A DNA stretch of 64,000 bases from Sphingobacteriales bacterium (lineage in GTDB: Bacteria; Bacteroidota; Bacteroidia; Chitinophagales; Chitinophagaceae). A program made the translations under genes and the position numbers. This document shows, piece by piece, positions 9,812-19,797 of the stretch. The stretch covers positions 186,001-250,000 of the forward strand of contig JADJGB010000002.1 in the NCBI GenBank assembly GCA_016708305.1, given 5' to 3'. The first letter of the stretch is position 1, and each line of letters opens with the position of its first letter. Below the pieces are notes generated by a model. That model was given only the letters and a program-made list of their open reading frames with translations. It searched no databases and was not told where the DNA came from.

Positions 9812-10311
9812 ATGCCAAACACATACACACGAATTTATATTCATATCGTATTTCCCGAAAAAGGAAGACAGAACCTGATTCAAAAAAATTGGAAAGACGA
9901 ATTGTACAAATATATATGTGGTATTGTAACCGAAAAAAACAAAAGGTATATACAATTGGCGGCGTGGCAGACCATATTCATATCCGGGCAAGCATCAAAC
10001 CCGATATTTCTATTTCTGACCTCGTAAAAAATATTAAGGCAAATTCATCCAAATGGATAAATGAAAAACAATTGCTGCCAGCCAAATTTCAATGGCAAGA
10101 AAGATTTGGAGCATTTTCTTATGCACAATCACAGTTGGATACCGCGATTGCACATATCAACAATCAGGAAAAGCATCACCAAAAGAAAACATTTAGGGAT
10201 GTATATTTGGATTTGTTGCAAAAGTTCAACATTGAATATGATGAAAAATATCTTTTATATGTGTTAGTAATGAAAAAAGTCCCTGATATCGGGGACTTTT
10301 TTTATTACTAA
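9812..10311 (+). CDS. Y1 transposase, IS200/REP-associated (RAYT/TnpA-like), one frameshift
   Basis: Two overlapping frames (9812 onwards and up to 10311) form one protein of about 166 residues if one base is restored near 9945. It has the IS200-type start (NTYTRIYIHIVF) and the HUH metal-binding motif (ADHIHIR). It also has KANSSKWINE and the catalytic-tyrosine region (FSYAQSQLDTAIAHINNQEKHH). These enzymes cut and rejoin single-stranded DNA via a 5'-phosphotyrosine. The 3' end reads into a terminator hairpin, so the true stop may lie a few codons earlier after another indel. It sits about 90 bp from the palindrome array, which suggests it mobilises or maintains those repeats. Confidence 0.82.
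10273..10303 (+). terminator. Rho-independent terminator after the Y1 transposase
   Basis: AAAAAAGTCCC and GGGACTTTTTTT flank a short loop, followed by T's on the plus strand. It overlaps the last codons of the transposase reading frame. Confidence 0.75.
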
Positions 10312-10394
10312 CCTTTGATTTGCTTCAAAACTAATGTCAATAATAGTTTCAAATGATTTTTGACCCATTTTTGTCCATTAACTCCGTTATTTTG

Positions 10395-13300
10395 TTATTG
10401 AGCTTCAATAAGTTTTATTTCCTCAGAAGTAAGTTCATACAGCTCATAAACTAATTGGTTTATTTTACCTTCTGCATATTCAATCCTGCTTTTTAGCTGG
10501 TCTATTTTGCCGGGCAATGTTTCGGTTTGTATGTCTTTGTTGAGTTGCAAGAGTTGGTTAATGTATTTGATGATTTCAGTTTGTTGTGTTTTTGTTTCCA
10601 TTTTCGGAATAGGAAACTGCAAAATGTCCCGTATCATAATTTGCGGAAAAGTATCATCATCACTTATCTGAAATCTTTTTCTGAAATACCAACCAATAAG
10701 TTTAGAATTAAGAATACCTAAAATACTTTTATAAGTATATTTTTTATTTTTCAGTTTTAATACAAAAAGCAATGTGTTACAATAGGAAGTTTCGGGAATA
10801 TAAGTAGCCAATAGTGTTTTCCCTGTGATTTTTCTAATGAGTATTTTTTCATTCACAAAATTTTCAGGATTGCGTGGTGCTGCAAGCCATTCTCCGTATT
10901 TTATCCAATTATTATTTCTCCATAATAATTGATAACGACCTATATGTTTCCCGTCATAAAATGGCTGCCACGATTTATCAACTTTAGTTTCTGATGTGTA
11001 TGGCTTTTCGTCTCTTATTTTTTCTGTTTGTGCAGGTTTACCTTTACCAACTTCATAAGATTTTATTCCTGAATACATTTCTGCAATATCATTTATAACG
11101 CTTTTGCCTAATTCAATTTTGTTTAATAATTCTCTTTCTGAGTTATCAGTTTGAAGATTAAAGGCATTTTGCTCAAACCAATCTTTGCTTTTTGCATAAA
11201 ATTCTTTTTGTGGGTTTTCAACGGAAGAAATAGTTTGCTTTTTGCCAAAGGTTTTTACCCAAATATTTGCTTTATGATAACTATTTGTAGTTAATCTGCT
11301 GTTTCTGTAAGAAGAATAATCGTATCTACTGTTGCTCCCGAAAAACATTTGAAGGCAGCCCAACAATTTCATTTAATTTAGAATTACGAAGCAGCAGCTC
11401 TCTTGCAGGCTGCGTAAAACTCAGATTGAGCAATGTATCGGGAATAATAAATCCAAGAATCCCATCTTCTTTGAGCAACTTTAATCCTTGCTCGATAAAC
11501 ATTAAGTAGCTTTCGCCACGCCATACAGAAGTTTGATATCGATTTTTTAAATAATGTATTTCCGAATCGCTGAACAAAGCGCCATAAGGTGGGTTGCCAA
11601 TTACAATATCAAATCCTCTTCTAATATTTCCATATTTTATTTCTGGTTCGGAAACGATGTATTTATTTAATAAATCATGGGTTTCATCTTTGAGTTTTTT
11701 TACTTTTTGAAATTGATTTCTAAAATCTTGATTTGCTGATGCCTTTTTAATGTTAAACACTTCGGGAAATGCTTTTTGCCAGGAGAAGGGCTTTACTTTT
11801 CCTTCTTCGCCAAAGTCAAGCTCATTATCATAATAATTCAGGTCAATCAGGCTGTTGCCGCTTTTGATATTGTTATCCAGCGTTGGTAAAATGCGGTCGT
11901 GAAAAAGCTTAGATTGTGCTTCGATTGTTTCTTTGGTTTCGCCTTCCATACACTTCAAAAGCAAACTCAGCTTGGTTACTTCCACTGCATTACTATCCAA
12001 GTCCACCCCATAAATATTGTTGAGCAATATGCGTTTCTTTTCGGCGGTGGTCAGTTCACCTGTTGGTGTTAACACATCGTTTTTCCTTCCCTTTGCAATA
12101 GCGGATGCTGAACCTATAGAAGCCCCGTTGTTATAATAATCTTTGTGCCAATTCAATAAAACTGATACGCACCAATTAAAAAACTACCACTGCCGCAAGC
12201 TGGGTCGCAAATTTTTAGTTGGCTTATCTCTTTGGTGTGAGTGGTGAACCTGTCGAACCATCTACTAATTTTCCAACCGTATTTTTTACAATATAATCCA
12301 CAATATATTGCGGCGTGTAGTAAACGCCGCCGGCTTTTCTTACTTCTGGCTTTTCTTCAATAACGGACTTGCCGCCTTTTGAAAGCGTGATTTGTTTGCC
12401 CAGAAACTGCTCATAAGCGCTTCCTAAAATTTCAACGCTTAAAACCGAAAACTCATAAGGACAAACAGGATAATACAGTTCTGTAATGATGCTCTTGACT
12501 ACTTTGTTATCAATGATTATTTTTTCGCTGATTTTGTCATTCCTGAAATCAAACAAGCCCGAATTGTATTTTTGGTCGGCAAAGTGAAACCGTTCCAGAA
12601 GGTTTTGGTAATAATTACCGAGTTTAACAGTATCCTGCAATTCTCCGTATCGCTCGGCGCTTCTGTCTTCGGCAATGCGGAGAAAAATAATGCGGTCAAT
12701 GATGTGCTGAACAACAAAATTGAGATCTTCCTCATTTACGTGTTTATTGCGCAAGGCAATATTTAAGGCAAGTTCAACACGCCATTTGTCGAGCGATTGC
12801 AAAAACTCGGCATCAACGGTTGTGGTTCCTTTTTTGTTTTTATCGGAAGTAATGTATTTATCAAAACTTCCTTTAAGAACCCGTTCTTTGGAAAAGGTGT
12901 CCCAAATAAAATCGAACTCTTTTACATAATCAGTAAAAGTCAGGTATTTTATACGTCCGTTGCTGGCTTTGTCGGTAGGCTTGGGTTTTGTGGTACAATC
13001 GTAAATAGCAAATTCTTCAAAATCGGTAATCAACGAAATGGGCATTTTGGCGCTCCAGCCATATCTGCGAACCTGATAAGCCGGAGCTATTTCATCTTTA
13101 ATTATTACGTTCGGTTTTTTGGCTTCCAGAAAAAAGAGACGTTTGCCGCCTACTAATCTGAAAGAATAATCGGGCGCTTTGGTGGCACCGCCCACTTTTA
13201 CACGGTCTTCGTGAATAACTTCGCGGTAACTTTCGGCATATCCGTTTTCATTATCAATATCCCAACCAAGCGCTTTCCAAAACGGGTCAATGAAATCGCG

Positions 13301-13405
13301 TCTTGTTTGCGTTTCGTTGTATTCTGATTTTACATAAAATTCCTTTTGCTCTTCAAATCGTTCAACCAATGATTTGATCTTTTCAAGTGCCGCTTGCTTT
13401 TGCAT
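10395..13405 (-). CDS. Second type IIG restriction-modification enzyme (Eco57I-like), frameshifted
   Basis: Three frames (13405-12224, 12156-11326, 11372-10395) make one enzyme of about 1000 residues. The N-terminal part has a type I R-subunit-like nuclease (DYSFRLVGGKRLFFLEAKKP near residue 95) and then GGVYYTPQYIVDYIV. SAM motif I (ICDPACGSGSFLIGAY) is read between the first two frames, around 12215-12165. NPPY (VIGNPPYGALF, near 11610-11580) follows, and the C-terminus is a TaqI-like specificity part ending YELYELTSEEIKLIE. Missing single bases near 12230 (A run) and 12166 (T run), and two or more near 11340-11290, account for the breaks. The tail resembles that of the first restriction gene, but the N-terminal domains differ. 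It may be active if the indels are sequencing errors. Confidence 0.85.
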
Positions 13406-13505
13406 TCGTTATTCGATTTAAGGTGGCGCATGTTTTCGATCGTTATATTTCAAAATTATGATAATCAACTGACCTTTAGTATTGCCTCCAATAGCCAAAT
13501 ATAAC

Positions 13506-13530
13506 AAAAAAAGCAATCCGAAGATTGCCT
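13506..13530 (-). terminator. Terminator after tRNA-Ala
   Basis: On the minus strand GCAATC-TTCG-GATTGC (13528-13513) is a stem with a stable tetraloop, followed by seven T's. It lies 9 bp after the tRNA 3' end. Confidence 0.85.
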
Positions 13531-13538
13531 TTGAGGAG

Positions 13539-13613
13539 TGGAGGATATCGGAGTCGAACTGACGACCTCTTGCATGCCATGCAAGCGCTTCTGCTCCAAT
13601 TGAGCTAATCCCC
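13539..13613 (-). tRNA. tRNA-Ala (GGC)
   Basis: Read on the minus strand, the anticodon arm is CTTGC-ATGGCAT-GCAAG, anticodon GGC. The T-arm is GTCAG-TTCGACT-CCGAT and the 3' end ATCCTCCA; no CCA is encoded beyond that. The 5' acceptor strand reads GGGGAT where a fifth G is expected to pair with ATCCTCC, and the D-arm (GGAGCAGAAGC) and one T-stem pair are irregular. The gene is probably real with base-call errors. It marks the boundary of the accessory block. Confidence 0.75.
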
Positions 13614-13754
13614 GACAGGGATGCAAAAGTAGGTGATTGCGCTATTTTTACCAAACCAAGATAAATTTTTTCGCATAAAACCATCCAAATGATAAATGTA
13701 GCAGCACAATATAGTCTTCTACTGACCATAACTGGAGAAATATGGATTTTATCT

Positions 13755-14337
13755 TTAGCCTCTTATTTTTCCGGCTAATGAATAAAGGCTTCTTGCCAAA
13801 ACAGAATGGTCTTTCTTGGCCGGCACCGGCTCGGACCGCACTTTGTCTGCTGCTGTCCTAAGTTTTCCGGCTACTTTATTCCCCGTATTTGAAACGATTT
13901 CGGAGGCGGACTGTAACAATCCGGGCTTTTCATCGGGCAAAACATCCTGTAATTCTGTATTGCGAATTGAATCAGCCACCTGATGTATTCCCGAAGTAAT
14001 TTTATCATTCAACTGTGGCGCTAACAATGCTGATATTTTTTTTACTACCAGAGGTAAAATGAGCCTTGGCAGCCATCCTGCATTTTTTAAAATCACCTTA
14101 TGAAGTAAAAAGTTTGTAGCATTAGTTACTCCATAGCTCACCAGAGGGCTGGCTGTTCCTGCCGAAAAAAAGTTCACCGGCTTTTCTTGAAATCCCGGTA
14201 AAAGGGTTCAACTCATCCTTGATTCCATCAATGGAGCCGCTGATATTTGCCTTGCTATATTTGATACTGGCCCTTAAACGGTCTTTTTCGACCATCAAAT
14301 CTTCATAAGAGCTAATTTTTGTCTTAATCTCTGTCAT
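13755..14337 (-). CDS. Conserved hypothetical protein in holin/YtxH operon (frameshifted)
   Basis: Frames 14337-14122 and 14177-13755 join at a run of seven T (about 14170), giving roughly 193 residues. The N-terminus is charged and helical (SSYEDLMVEKDRLRASIKYSK). The middle has a hydrophobic stretch (LPRLILPLVVKKISALLAP), and the C-terminus is polar and helical. I do not recognise a family with confidence. It overlaps the end of the holin-like gene by 14 bp and is the last gene of a three-gene cluster of small envelope proteins, which suggests a role at the inner membrane. Confidence 0.6.
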
Positions 14338-14670
14338 AAATATTTCTGATTATTATATTACGAATCCAGGGTTGAATCACTTTGCCCTTTAACGCAACAA
14401 TGATAATTAAAACCAATAATAAAAAACCTGCCACTATAAAAAATCCAAGCATGGGGCTTTCCAACCTTTGTCCAATCCAATAACTGGCTCCGAAACCGGC
14501 AAAAAGGAAAACAAAAATCCCAGAGCGCAAATTATGGCATTGATAACAAAGGAGGAGCCCAACTTACTGCCTTTGCTTACTGCATTAACAACCGTAAGGT
14601 CATAATAATTTTGGGCAATCTCCTCCATATTGTCCATCACATTTTCCACATGATTTTTTATTTCAAACAT
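14324..14670 (-). CDS. Phage holin family (Holin-X-like) small membrane protein, frameshifted
   Basis: Frames 14670-14434 and 14530-14324 make a 115-residue protein when one base is restored near 14520. An amphipathic N-terminal helix (NMEEIAQNYYDLTVVNAVSKGSK) is followed by two membrane helices (SSFVINAIICALG... and MLGFFIVAGFLLLVLIIIVAL) and a basic tail. This layout fits the holin-superfamily proteins often found beside YtxH genes in Bacteroidota. These are thought to act in envelope stress, not phage lysis. It lies downstream of the YtxH gene. Confidence 0.65.
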
Positions 14671-14698
14671 AATTTTGAATTTATATTTACAAAATAAA

Positions 14699-14746
14699 GA
14701 AAATCCGGCTAAATACCTACAATTGTATCTTTAACCGGATTTTTTT
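14699..14746 (-). terminator. Possible hairpin between YtxH and holin-like genes
   Basis: AAATCCGGCTAAA and TTTAACCGGATTT pair with one mismatch around a 20-base loop, with T-rich sequence on both sides. It could attenuate transcription from the YtxH gene into the holin-like gene. Confidence 0.5.
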
Positions 14747-14790
14747 AATAGTGCGCAACGAGTAATTCGCTGCCAGAATACTATTATTTA

Positions 14791-15075
14791 TTAATTCACA
14801 AACTCATCTTTCAATTCAGAGATATGGCCTTCGGCTTTCCCTCTCAATTTGTCCATACGATGTTTTGCTTCCTTTGCTGCCTTGTGCGAGAAATCGGATA
14901 GCGTTTCTTTTCCTGAAGCAATGACACTTCCCAAAGAATCTGCCCAGTCGTTTGTAGTATTTTTTATCTTTTTTCTTGTTTTTTTACCTTCTTCGGTATA
15001 AAACAACAGACCAATTGCCGCTCCGGCAGCTGCAGCGCCAAGAATTCCAAGGAGGATTTTGTCTCGATTTTTCAT
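14791..15075 (-). CDS. YtxH domain protein
   Basis: A 94-residue protein with one N-terminal glycine/alanine-rich membrane helix (ILGAAAAGAAIGLLFY) followed by TEEGKKTRKKIK, the usual YtxH signature. A long charged helical tail ends in KDEFVN. YtxH proteins are general-stress proteins anchored in the inner membrane. It is the first gene of the small cluster YtxH - holin-like - hypothetical. Confidence 0.85.
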   Translation of the reverse strand: MKNRDKILLGILGAAAAGAAIGLLFYTEEGKKTRKKIKNTTNDWADSLGSVIASGKETLSDFSHKAAKEAKHRMDKLRGKAEGHISELKDEFVN

Positions 15076-15190
15076 AAATTCAAGTTTTTAATATGTGATT
15101 AAATAGTTTTTAAAACTTCCCTAAATATACAAATTAAAAACCATACCAAAAAATAAAAATCTGACAAAATAAAATGCTAAAAATCAATGT

Positions 15191-16519
15191 TTAATCTCCC
15201 AGCTTTTCCACTTCTTTGTTCAGCCACCTCTTTACGGCTGCCGTAGTAACCGATTTTGGCCTTTCGAGCGGCATATTTAGTGCCCTGTCCCAGCACAGGC
15301 TTGACAGCACGCCCAATGCGCGGCTCACAGCAAAAAGAACGGTATAATATTCATGCTCCACCATTCCATAGTGCATCAACAATGCGCCGCTATGCGCATC
15401 CACATTTGGCCAGGGATTCTTTATTTTGCCCAATGATTGTAAAATGGGTGGCACGGTTTCGTAAATTCGCCAAATAATATTTACAAATGGATCATCCGGC
15501 ATGTGTTTTTTGCCAAAATCCATCTGCACCGCAAAACGGGGGTCTGTTTGCCTCAACACGGCGTGTCCGTATCCGGGAACTACTTTACCTGAGGCCAGTG
15601 TTTTCTTAACATACTCAGCAATTTGGTCCGATGAAGGTTCTTTGGTATTCAGGTGTTCCTGCATATCGTATATCCACTTAATTACCTCCTGATTGGCCAG
15701 TCCGTGCAAAGGGCCTGCCAGTCCGTTCATACCGGAGGCATAACTCAGATAAGGATCGCTCAATGCTGAACCCACCAAATGGGTGGTATGCGCAGACACG
15801 TTTCCTCCTTCATGGTCGGCATTAATAACCATATATAACCTCATTAATTCCTTAAACTCCTCATCATCATAACCAAGCATGTGGGCAAAGTTTCCTGCCC
15901 AATCGAGCAACCCATCGGGCTGAATGGCGCGGCCATGCTTATATTTTCTTCTGTAAACATAGGCTGCAATATGCGGAATTCGGGCAATCAGGTCCAATGC
16001 ATCTTCAAAAGTAGCTTCCCAGTATTCGCTTTTAGGCAAATCGCCTGCTGCGTATCTATTTGCAAAATGACTTTCTCCCTGCAAGGCCATCACACCCACC
16101 ACAAACATAGTCATCGGATGAGTTTCTTTGGGCAAGGCCCGCATCGTGTCAAAAACATACAAAGGTATGTGACTGCGACGTTGCAACACCGAGCTCAAAT
16201 GCTCCACATCGTCAGCAGTGGGCATTTCACCGGTAAGCATCAGATAAACCAACCCTGCCGGAAGTGGTTCAGACCCGCCTTTGACCTTTGGTAATTTGTC
16301 GCGTAGTTCATGTATTGTTTTGCGCCTGAATTCTATTCCCTCCTGAGAGTCCAACAAGGAGGTTTCGGTTACAAGGGCCGTTATTCCTCTCATCCCCTGA
16401 TAAATTTGAGCCAGTTTGGTTTGCTCAATCACAGTTTCTCCATGCTCTTTAATAATCTCTTTAATTTCCAAGGCAAGTATATCAGCCTGCTCCTTAAATC
16501 TCCTTTTTAGTAAATCCAT
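15191..16519 (-). CDS. Citrate synthase, eukaryotic-type
   Basis: A full-length 442-residue enzyme condensing acetyl-CoA and oxaloacetate to citrate, the entry step of the TCA cycle. The catalytic residues of the family are visible: His in GLAGPLHGLANQE, His in VPGYGHAVLR and Asp in NVDAHSGALL. The N-terminal residues (ADILALEIKEIIKEHGETVI) and the overall sequence resemble the mitochondrial type more than the hexameric bacterial GltA. It is transcribed alone, with a promoter candidate at 16557-16587. Confidence 0.93.
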   Translation of the reverse strand: MDLLKRRFKEQADILALEIKEIIKEHGETVIEQTKLAQIYQGMRGITALVTETSLLDSQEGIEFRRKTIHELRDKLPKVKGGSEPLPAGLVYLMLTGEMPTADDVEHLSSVLQRRSHIPLYVFDTMRALPKETHPMTMFVVGVMALQGESHFANRYAAGDLPKSEYWEATFEDALDLIARIPHIAAYVYRRKYKHGRAIQPDGLLDWAGNFAHMLGYDDEEFKELMRLYMVINADHEGGNVSAHTTHLVGSALSDPYLSYASGMNGLAGPLHGLANQEVIKWIYDMQEHLNTKEPSSDQIAEYVKKTLASGKVVPGYGHAVLRQTDPRFAVQMDFGKKHMPDDPFVNIIWRIYETVPPILQSLGKIKNPWPNVDAHSGALLMHYGMVEHEYYTVLFAVSRALGVLSSLCWDRALNMPLERPKSVTTAAVKRWLNKEVEKLGD

Positions 16520-16556
16520 ATTATTTTCTTCAATTTTTTATGGTGTATGAATGTGC

Positions 16557-16587
16557 TAAAGATAATTAATGATGGGTTTTTCAACAA
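16557..16587 (-). promoter_or_regulatory. Bacteroidota-type promoter of citrate synthase
   Basis: On the minus strand TTG (16587-16585), 20 bp and TATCTTTA (16564-16557) match the TTG-N19/20-TAnnTTTG consensus except for the last base. It ends 37 bp before the start codon. The rest of the 309-bp gap 16520-16828 shows nothing else I can name. Confidence 0.5.
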
Positions 16588-16828
16588 ATTATCAAAGAAT
16601 TATTTATTTGAACTCAAATTTCCCATTTTCTGGAGGTTGTTTTTCAGTACTTAAACCCATTTTCTCTTAACATTAACAGGGTTGTTTTTCCAATTACTGG
16701 ATTTAGGAGATAGTTTTGACCAATGGGTACGAAATTAATTTTAATAATTAATGCATAACTGTTAAACATTATTATTTAGCTTCAATTTTATAAACAACGG
16801 GATTTTCCAAAACAATAAATTTAATCAA

Positions 16829-17460
16829 ATGAAAAAATTAGCAATGCTTTTGGTGCCATTATTACCCTAATGTCCTTGAATGCCCAAATCAACAAAGGAG
16901 CCAATTTGTTAGGTGGAACAATTAACTTTTATAGTACTCAAGGCGGCTCTGGTACTGAAACGGCCAATTCCAATCGCGTTTTCAATTTTGTTCCGGTCTA
17001 TGGTAAGGCAATTAAAGATAATTTTATTATTGGCGGTCAAATAATATTAGGGAAAACCACTTCAAAACAACAACTTGCAAACAATGGGGTTAATAAATCG
17101 ACAATCAATTCATTAGGTCTTGGAGGCTTTACGAGAGGATACCGCAATCTTGGTAATTCGGGTTTTTATGTTTTTTTGGAAAACAATCTTTCATTTTCAT
17201 ACGCAGAAAATAAGTTTACATCAAATGCAGGTGGCAGCGCTACAAATAATAAAGCCTACAGAATTTCATATTCTTTATATCCCGGCATTTCCTATGCTCT
17301 TCATCCCAAATGGCAAATTGAAACTGGATTAAGCAATCTGGTTTATGCAATATATGACCATCCCAACTCTACGACAAAAACCAGTAGTTTCAATGCAGGA
17401 ATAGGTATAGGAAATATATCTTCATTTTCGGTAGGTGCCAAATATATTTTAGGGAATTAG
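16829..17460 (+). CDS. Outer-membrane beta-barrel protein, frameshift in signal peptide
   Basis: The signal peptide begins MKKLAML at 16829. One missing T in CTTTTGG (about 16850) throws the frame; restoring it gives MKKLAMLFGAIITLMSLNAQ and a 210-residue protein. The mature part has alternating strands with aromatic girdles and ends in a hydrophobic strand (SSFSVGAKYILGN), as expected of a small 8-strand barrel. Its role is unknown. The next gene lies on the opposite strand. Confidence 0.75.
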
Positions 17461-17546
17461 GATGCCATTTTTCAACTTATCCTATTTTTAACTTTTGTAA
17501 TCTTCATCTTTAGAAATCAATGAGTTGTATGAAAAATTGCAGTGGT

Positions 17547-18107
17547 TTAATGAAAAATTGAAAGGATTAATTCCTCAGGACAATCGACCACTGTTATTCT
17601 TTCCATCGGGTTTTCGTACAAAAAGCCCTGTTCCTGCATCATCGCAAAGTGATCGAGCAGATGGTTGTAGAATCCATCGGTGTTCAATATGAAAATATCC
17701 TTATCGTGAATATTGAGATTGTTCCAGGTAATCATTTCAAAAAACTCATCAAGCGTGCCATATCCGCCCGGTAAAATGATGGCAGCATCGCAGAGTTCAT
17801 ACATTTTCTTTTTGCGAGTGTGCATATCTTCTACTACCAATAACTCTGTAAGCCCTCTGTGCGACCTTTCTCTTTTGTCCAATATCTGCGGAATCACACC
17901 TGTTACACAGCCTCCCTCCTGCAAAGCAGCATTGGCCAGCAAACCCATCAACCCTACATTGCCGCCACCATATACAATTTTTATATTCCTTTGAGCAATC
18001 AGCTTACCTACCAGAACAGCCTGATCAGAAAAACGGCCATTTCCCCCTGATTGCGACCCACAAAACACCGCTATTGCATTTATCATCATAGTTTTTTCTT
18101 TATTCAT
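17547..18107 (-). CDS. LOG family protein (TIGR00730, Rossmann fold)
   Basis: A 186-residue protein with the two family motifs: a nucleotide-binding glycine loop (YGGGNVGLMG near residue 46) and the PGGYGTLDEFFEMITW signature near 113. LOG proteins hydrolyse nucleoside 5'-monophosphates (cytokinin-ribotide type) to free base and ribose 5-phosphate. A second start at MMINAIAVF, 6 codons in, is equally plausible. The gene is divergent from the symporter gene, leaving about 75 bp for both promoters. Confidence 0.88.
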   Translation of the reverse strand: MNKEKTMMINAIAVFCGSQSGGNGRFSDQAVLVGKLIAQRNIKIVYGGGNVGLMGLLANAALQEGGCVTGVIPQILDKRERSHRGLTELLVVEDMHTRKKKMYELCDAAIILPGGYGTLDEFFEMITWNNLNIHDKDIFILNTDGFYNHLLDHFAMMQEQGFLYENPMERITVVDCPEELILSIFH

Positions 18108-18182
18108 TGCAAAAGGAAAGTATTTTTTGCTACTTTTAAAAAATTTTTTAACGATTTACTTATTTTACCAAAAAAATATAAC

Positions 18183-19724
18183 ATGTCTGCAGGATTTTTA
18201 TTTTCGGTTGTTATTGCTTATTTCATACTTCTATTAGTTGTTGCTCTTAAAACCAGTAAGGGAAGTGATAACGAGTCTTTTTTTATCGGCAACCGTAAAA
18301 GCAACTGGATGCTGGTGGCCTTTGGAATGATTGGCACTTCGCTCAGTGGCGTTACTTTTGTAAGTGTGCCCGGAGCCGTGGGGATGAATTCTTTTGCATA
18401 CATGCAAATTGTTTTTGGCTATTTTATAGGCTATCTGCTGATAGCTTTTGTATTGCTGCCGTTGTACTATCGCTTGAAACTTACCTCTATATATAGTTAT
18501 TTGAAAACCCGTATGGGTATGATGAGCTACAAGACCGGCGCCTGGTTTTTTATTATTTCCAGATTGCTGGGCGCCACGGCAAGGCTGTATCTGGTAGTAG
18601 TTATTTTGCAAACCACTATTCTTGATAGTTTTGGCATTCCGTTTTGGGTGTCAACCATATTTATTTTAATAATGATTATCCTTTACACCTTTGAAGGAGG
18701 CGTAAAAACTATTGTATGGACAGACACCCTGCAAACCACAGGAATGCTTACCGGCCTCATTGCCGGTATCATTTTTATACTGCACAATATGGGTATCAGC
18801 GTAACCGAGAGCTTAGATATGCTTCGAAGCCAGCAACTTTCCAGAGTGTTTCATACTGATATGAATTCTACCCTTTTCTGGCCCAAACAAATTCTGGCGG
18901 GGATGTTTATCACGCTATCAATGACCGGACTCGACCAGGAAATGATGCAAAAAAGCATATCGGTTACCAACTTGCGCGACTCCAAAAAGAATATGGTTTC
19001 CCTGGCTTTCATCATGTTGGTAGTAATTGGCTTGTTTTTGTATATGGGCGGCCTTCTTTACCTGTATGGCCAAACTGTGGGCGGAACATTTACAGAGGTT
19101 GTAAATAACGGCGTACCTGCAAAAACATTCCTGCTGGATGGTAAAAACGTAATGGGAGACTCCATTTTTCCGCAGCTCGCCGTGCATCACATGCCTCATG
19201 CGCTTTCCATTATATTTATTATTGCGCTCATTTCTGCGCTCTTCCCCAGTGCAGATGGCGCTATGACGGCGCTTACCTCTTCATTTTGTATTGATATTGC
19301 CGGCATTAACCGAAATCCGACAATGACTGATAAAGAAAAGAAACGATTTCGGCAGCGGGTGCATTTAACCTTTGCCTTTTTGTTTCTTTTGTTTGTAATG
19401 GTTTTTTACTGGATTGGCAGTAGCAGCATTATTGATGTTATCCTAAAAATAGCAGGCTATACCTACGGTCCGCTTCTTGGACTCTTTGCCTTTGGCATTT
19501 TTGTAAAAAGAAGGCCCGTGGACAAACTGGTTCCAATCATTTGCTTTGCTGCACCCATTATCAGCTTCGTAATAGATGAAGGTGTGAACAAACTGAACTG
19601 GTTAGGTGGATATAAAATTGGTTTAGAATTGATAATTATTAATGCATCGCTGGCATTTATTGGCCTATTCTTCATTTCGAAGCGGGTGGAGGCTCATGAA
19701 CTGGAACAGGATAGTGTTCTTTAA
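18183..19724 (+). CDS. Sodium:solute symporter (SSS family)
   Basis: I place the start at MSAGFLFSVV (18183); an upstream in-frame ATG at 18051 would overlap the divergent LOG gene and add an atypical N-terminus. The 513-residue protein has about 13 hydrophobic segments and SSS features. These include ESFFIGNRKSNW in the first loop, the sodium-site region GTSLSGVTFVS, and ALFPSADGAMTALTSSF in the later core. It sits in the inner membrane and takes up an organic solute with Na+; the solute cannot be predicted. Confidence 0.88.
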   Translation: MSAGFLFSVVIAYFILLLVVALKTSKGSDNESFFIGNRKSNWMLVAFGMIGTSLSGVTFVSVPGAVGMNSFAYMQIVFGYFIGYLLIAFVLLPLYYRLKLTSIYSYLKTRMGMMSYKTGAWFFIISRLLGATARLYLVVVILQTTILDSFGIPFWVSTIFILIMIILYTFEGGVKTIVWTDTLQTTGMLTGLIAGIIFILHNMGISVTESLDMLRSQQLSRVFHTDMNSTLFWPKQILAGMFITLSMTGLDQEMMQKSISVTNLRDSKKNMVSLAFIMLVVIGLFLYMGGLLYLYGQTVGGTFTEVVNNGVPAKTFLLDGKNVMGDSIFPQLAVHHMPHALSIIFIIALISALFPSADGAMTALTSSFCIDIAGINRNPTMTDKEKKRFRQRVHLTFAFLFLLFVMVFYWIGSSSIIDVILKIAGYTYGPLLGLFAFGIFVKRRPVDKLVPIICFAAPIISFVIDEGVNKLNWLGGYKIGLELIIINASLAFIGLFFISKRVEAHELEQDSVL

Positions 19725-19797
19725 ATAACAGATTGCTGATTGCAGATTACTGATTACAAATTGATTTTTAAGGTTTTAGAGAAAATACTTTTTACGG

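Noticed and set aside
13418..13729. 103-residue minus-strand ORF
   Set aside because: Covers the tRNA-Ala gene and its terminator; the peptide is translated tRNA.
14324..14670. Prophage remnant based on the holin-like gene
   Set aside because: No other phage gene is present, and the neighbours (YtxH) match the stress-type chromosomal cluster.
18051..18182. N-terminal extension of the symporter
   Set aside because: Would overlap the divergent LOG gene and lacks family similarity; ATG 18183 matches the family start.
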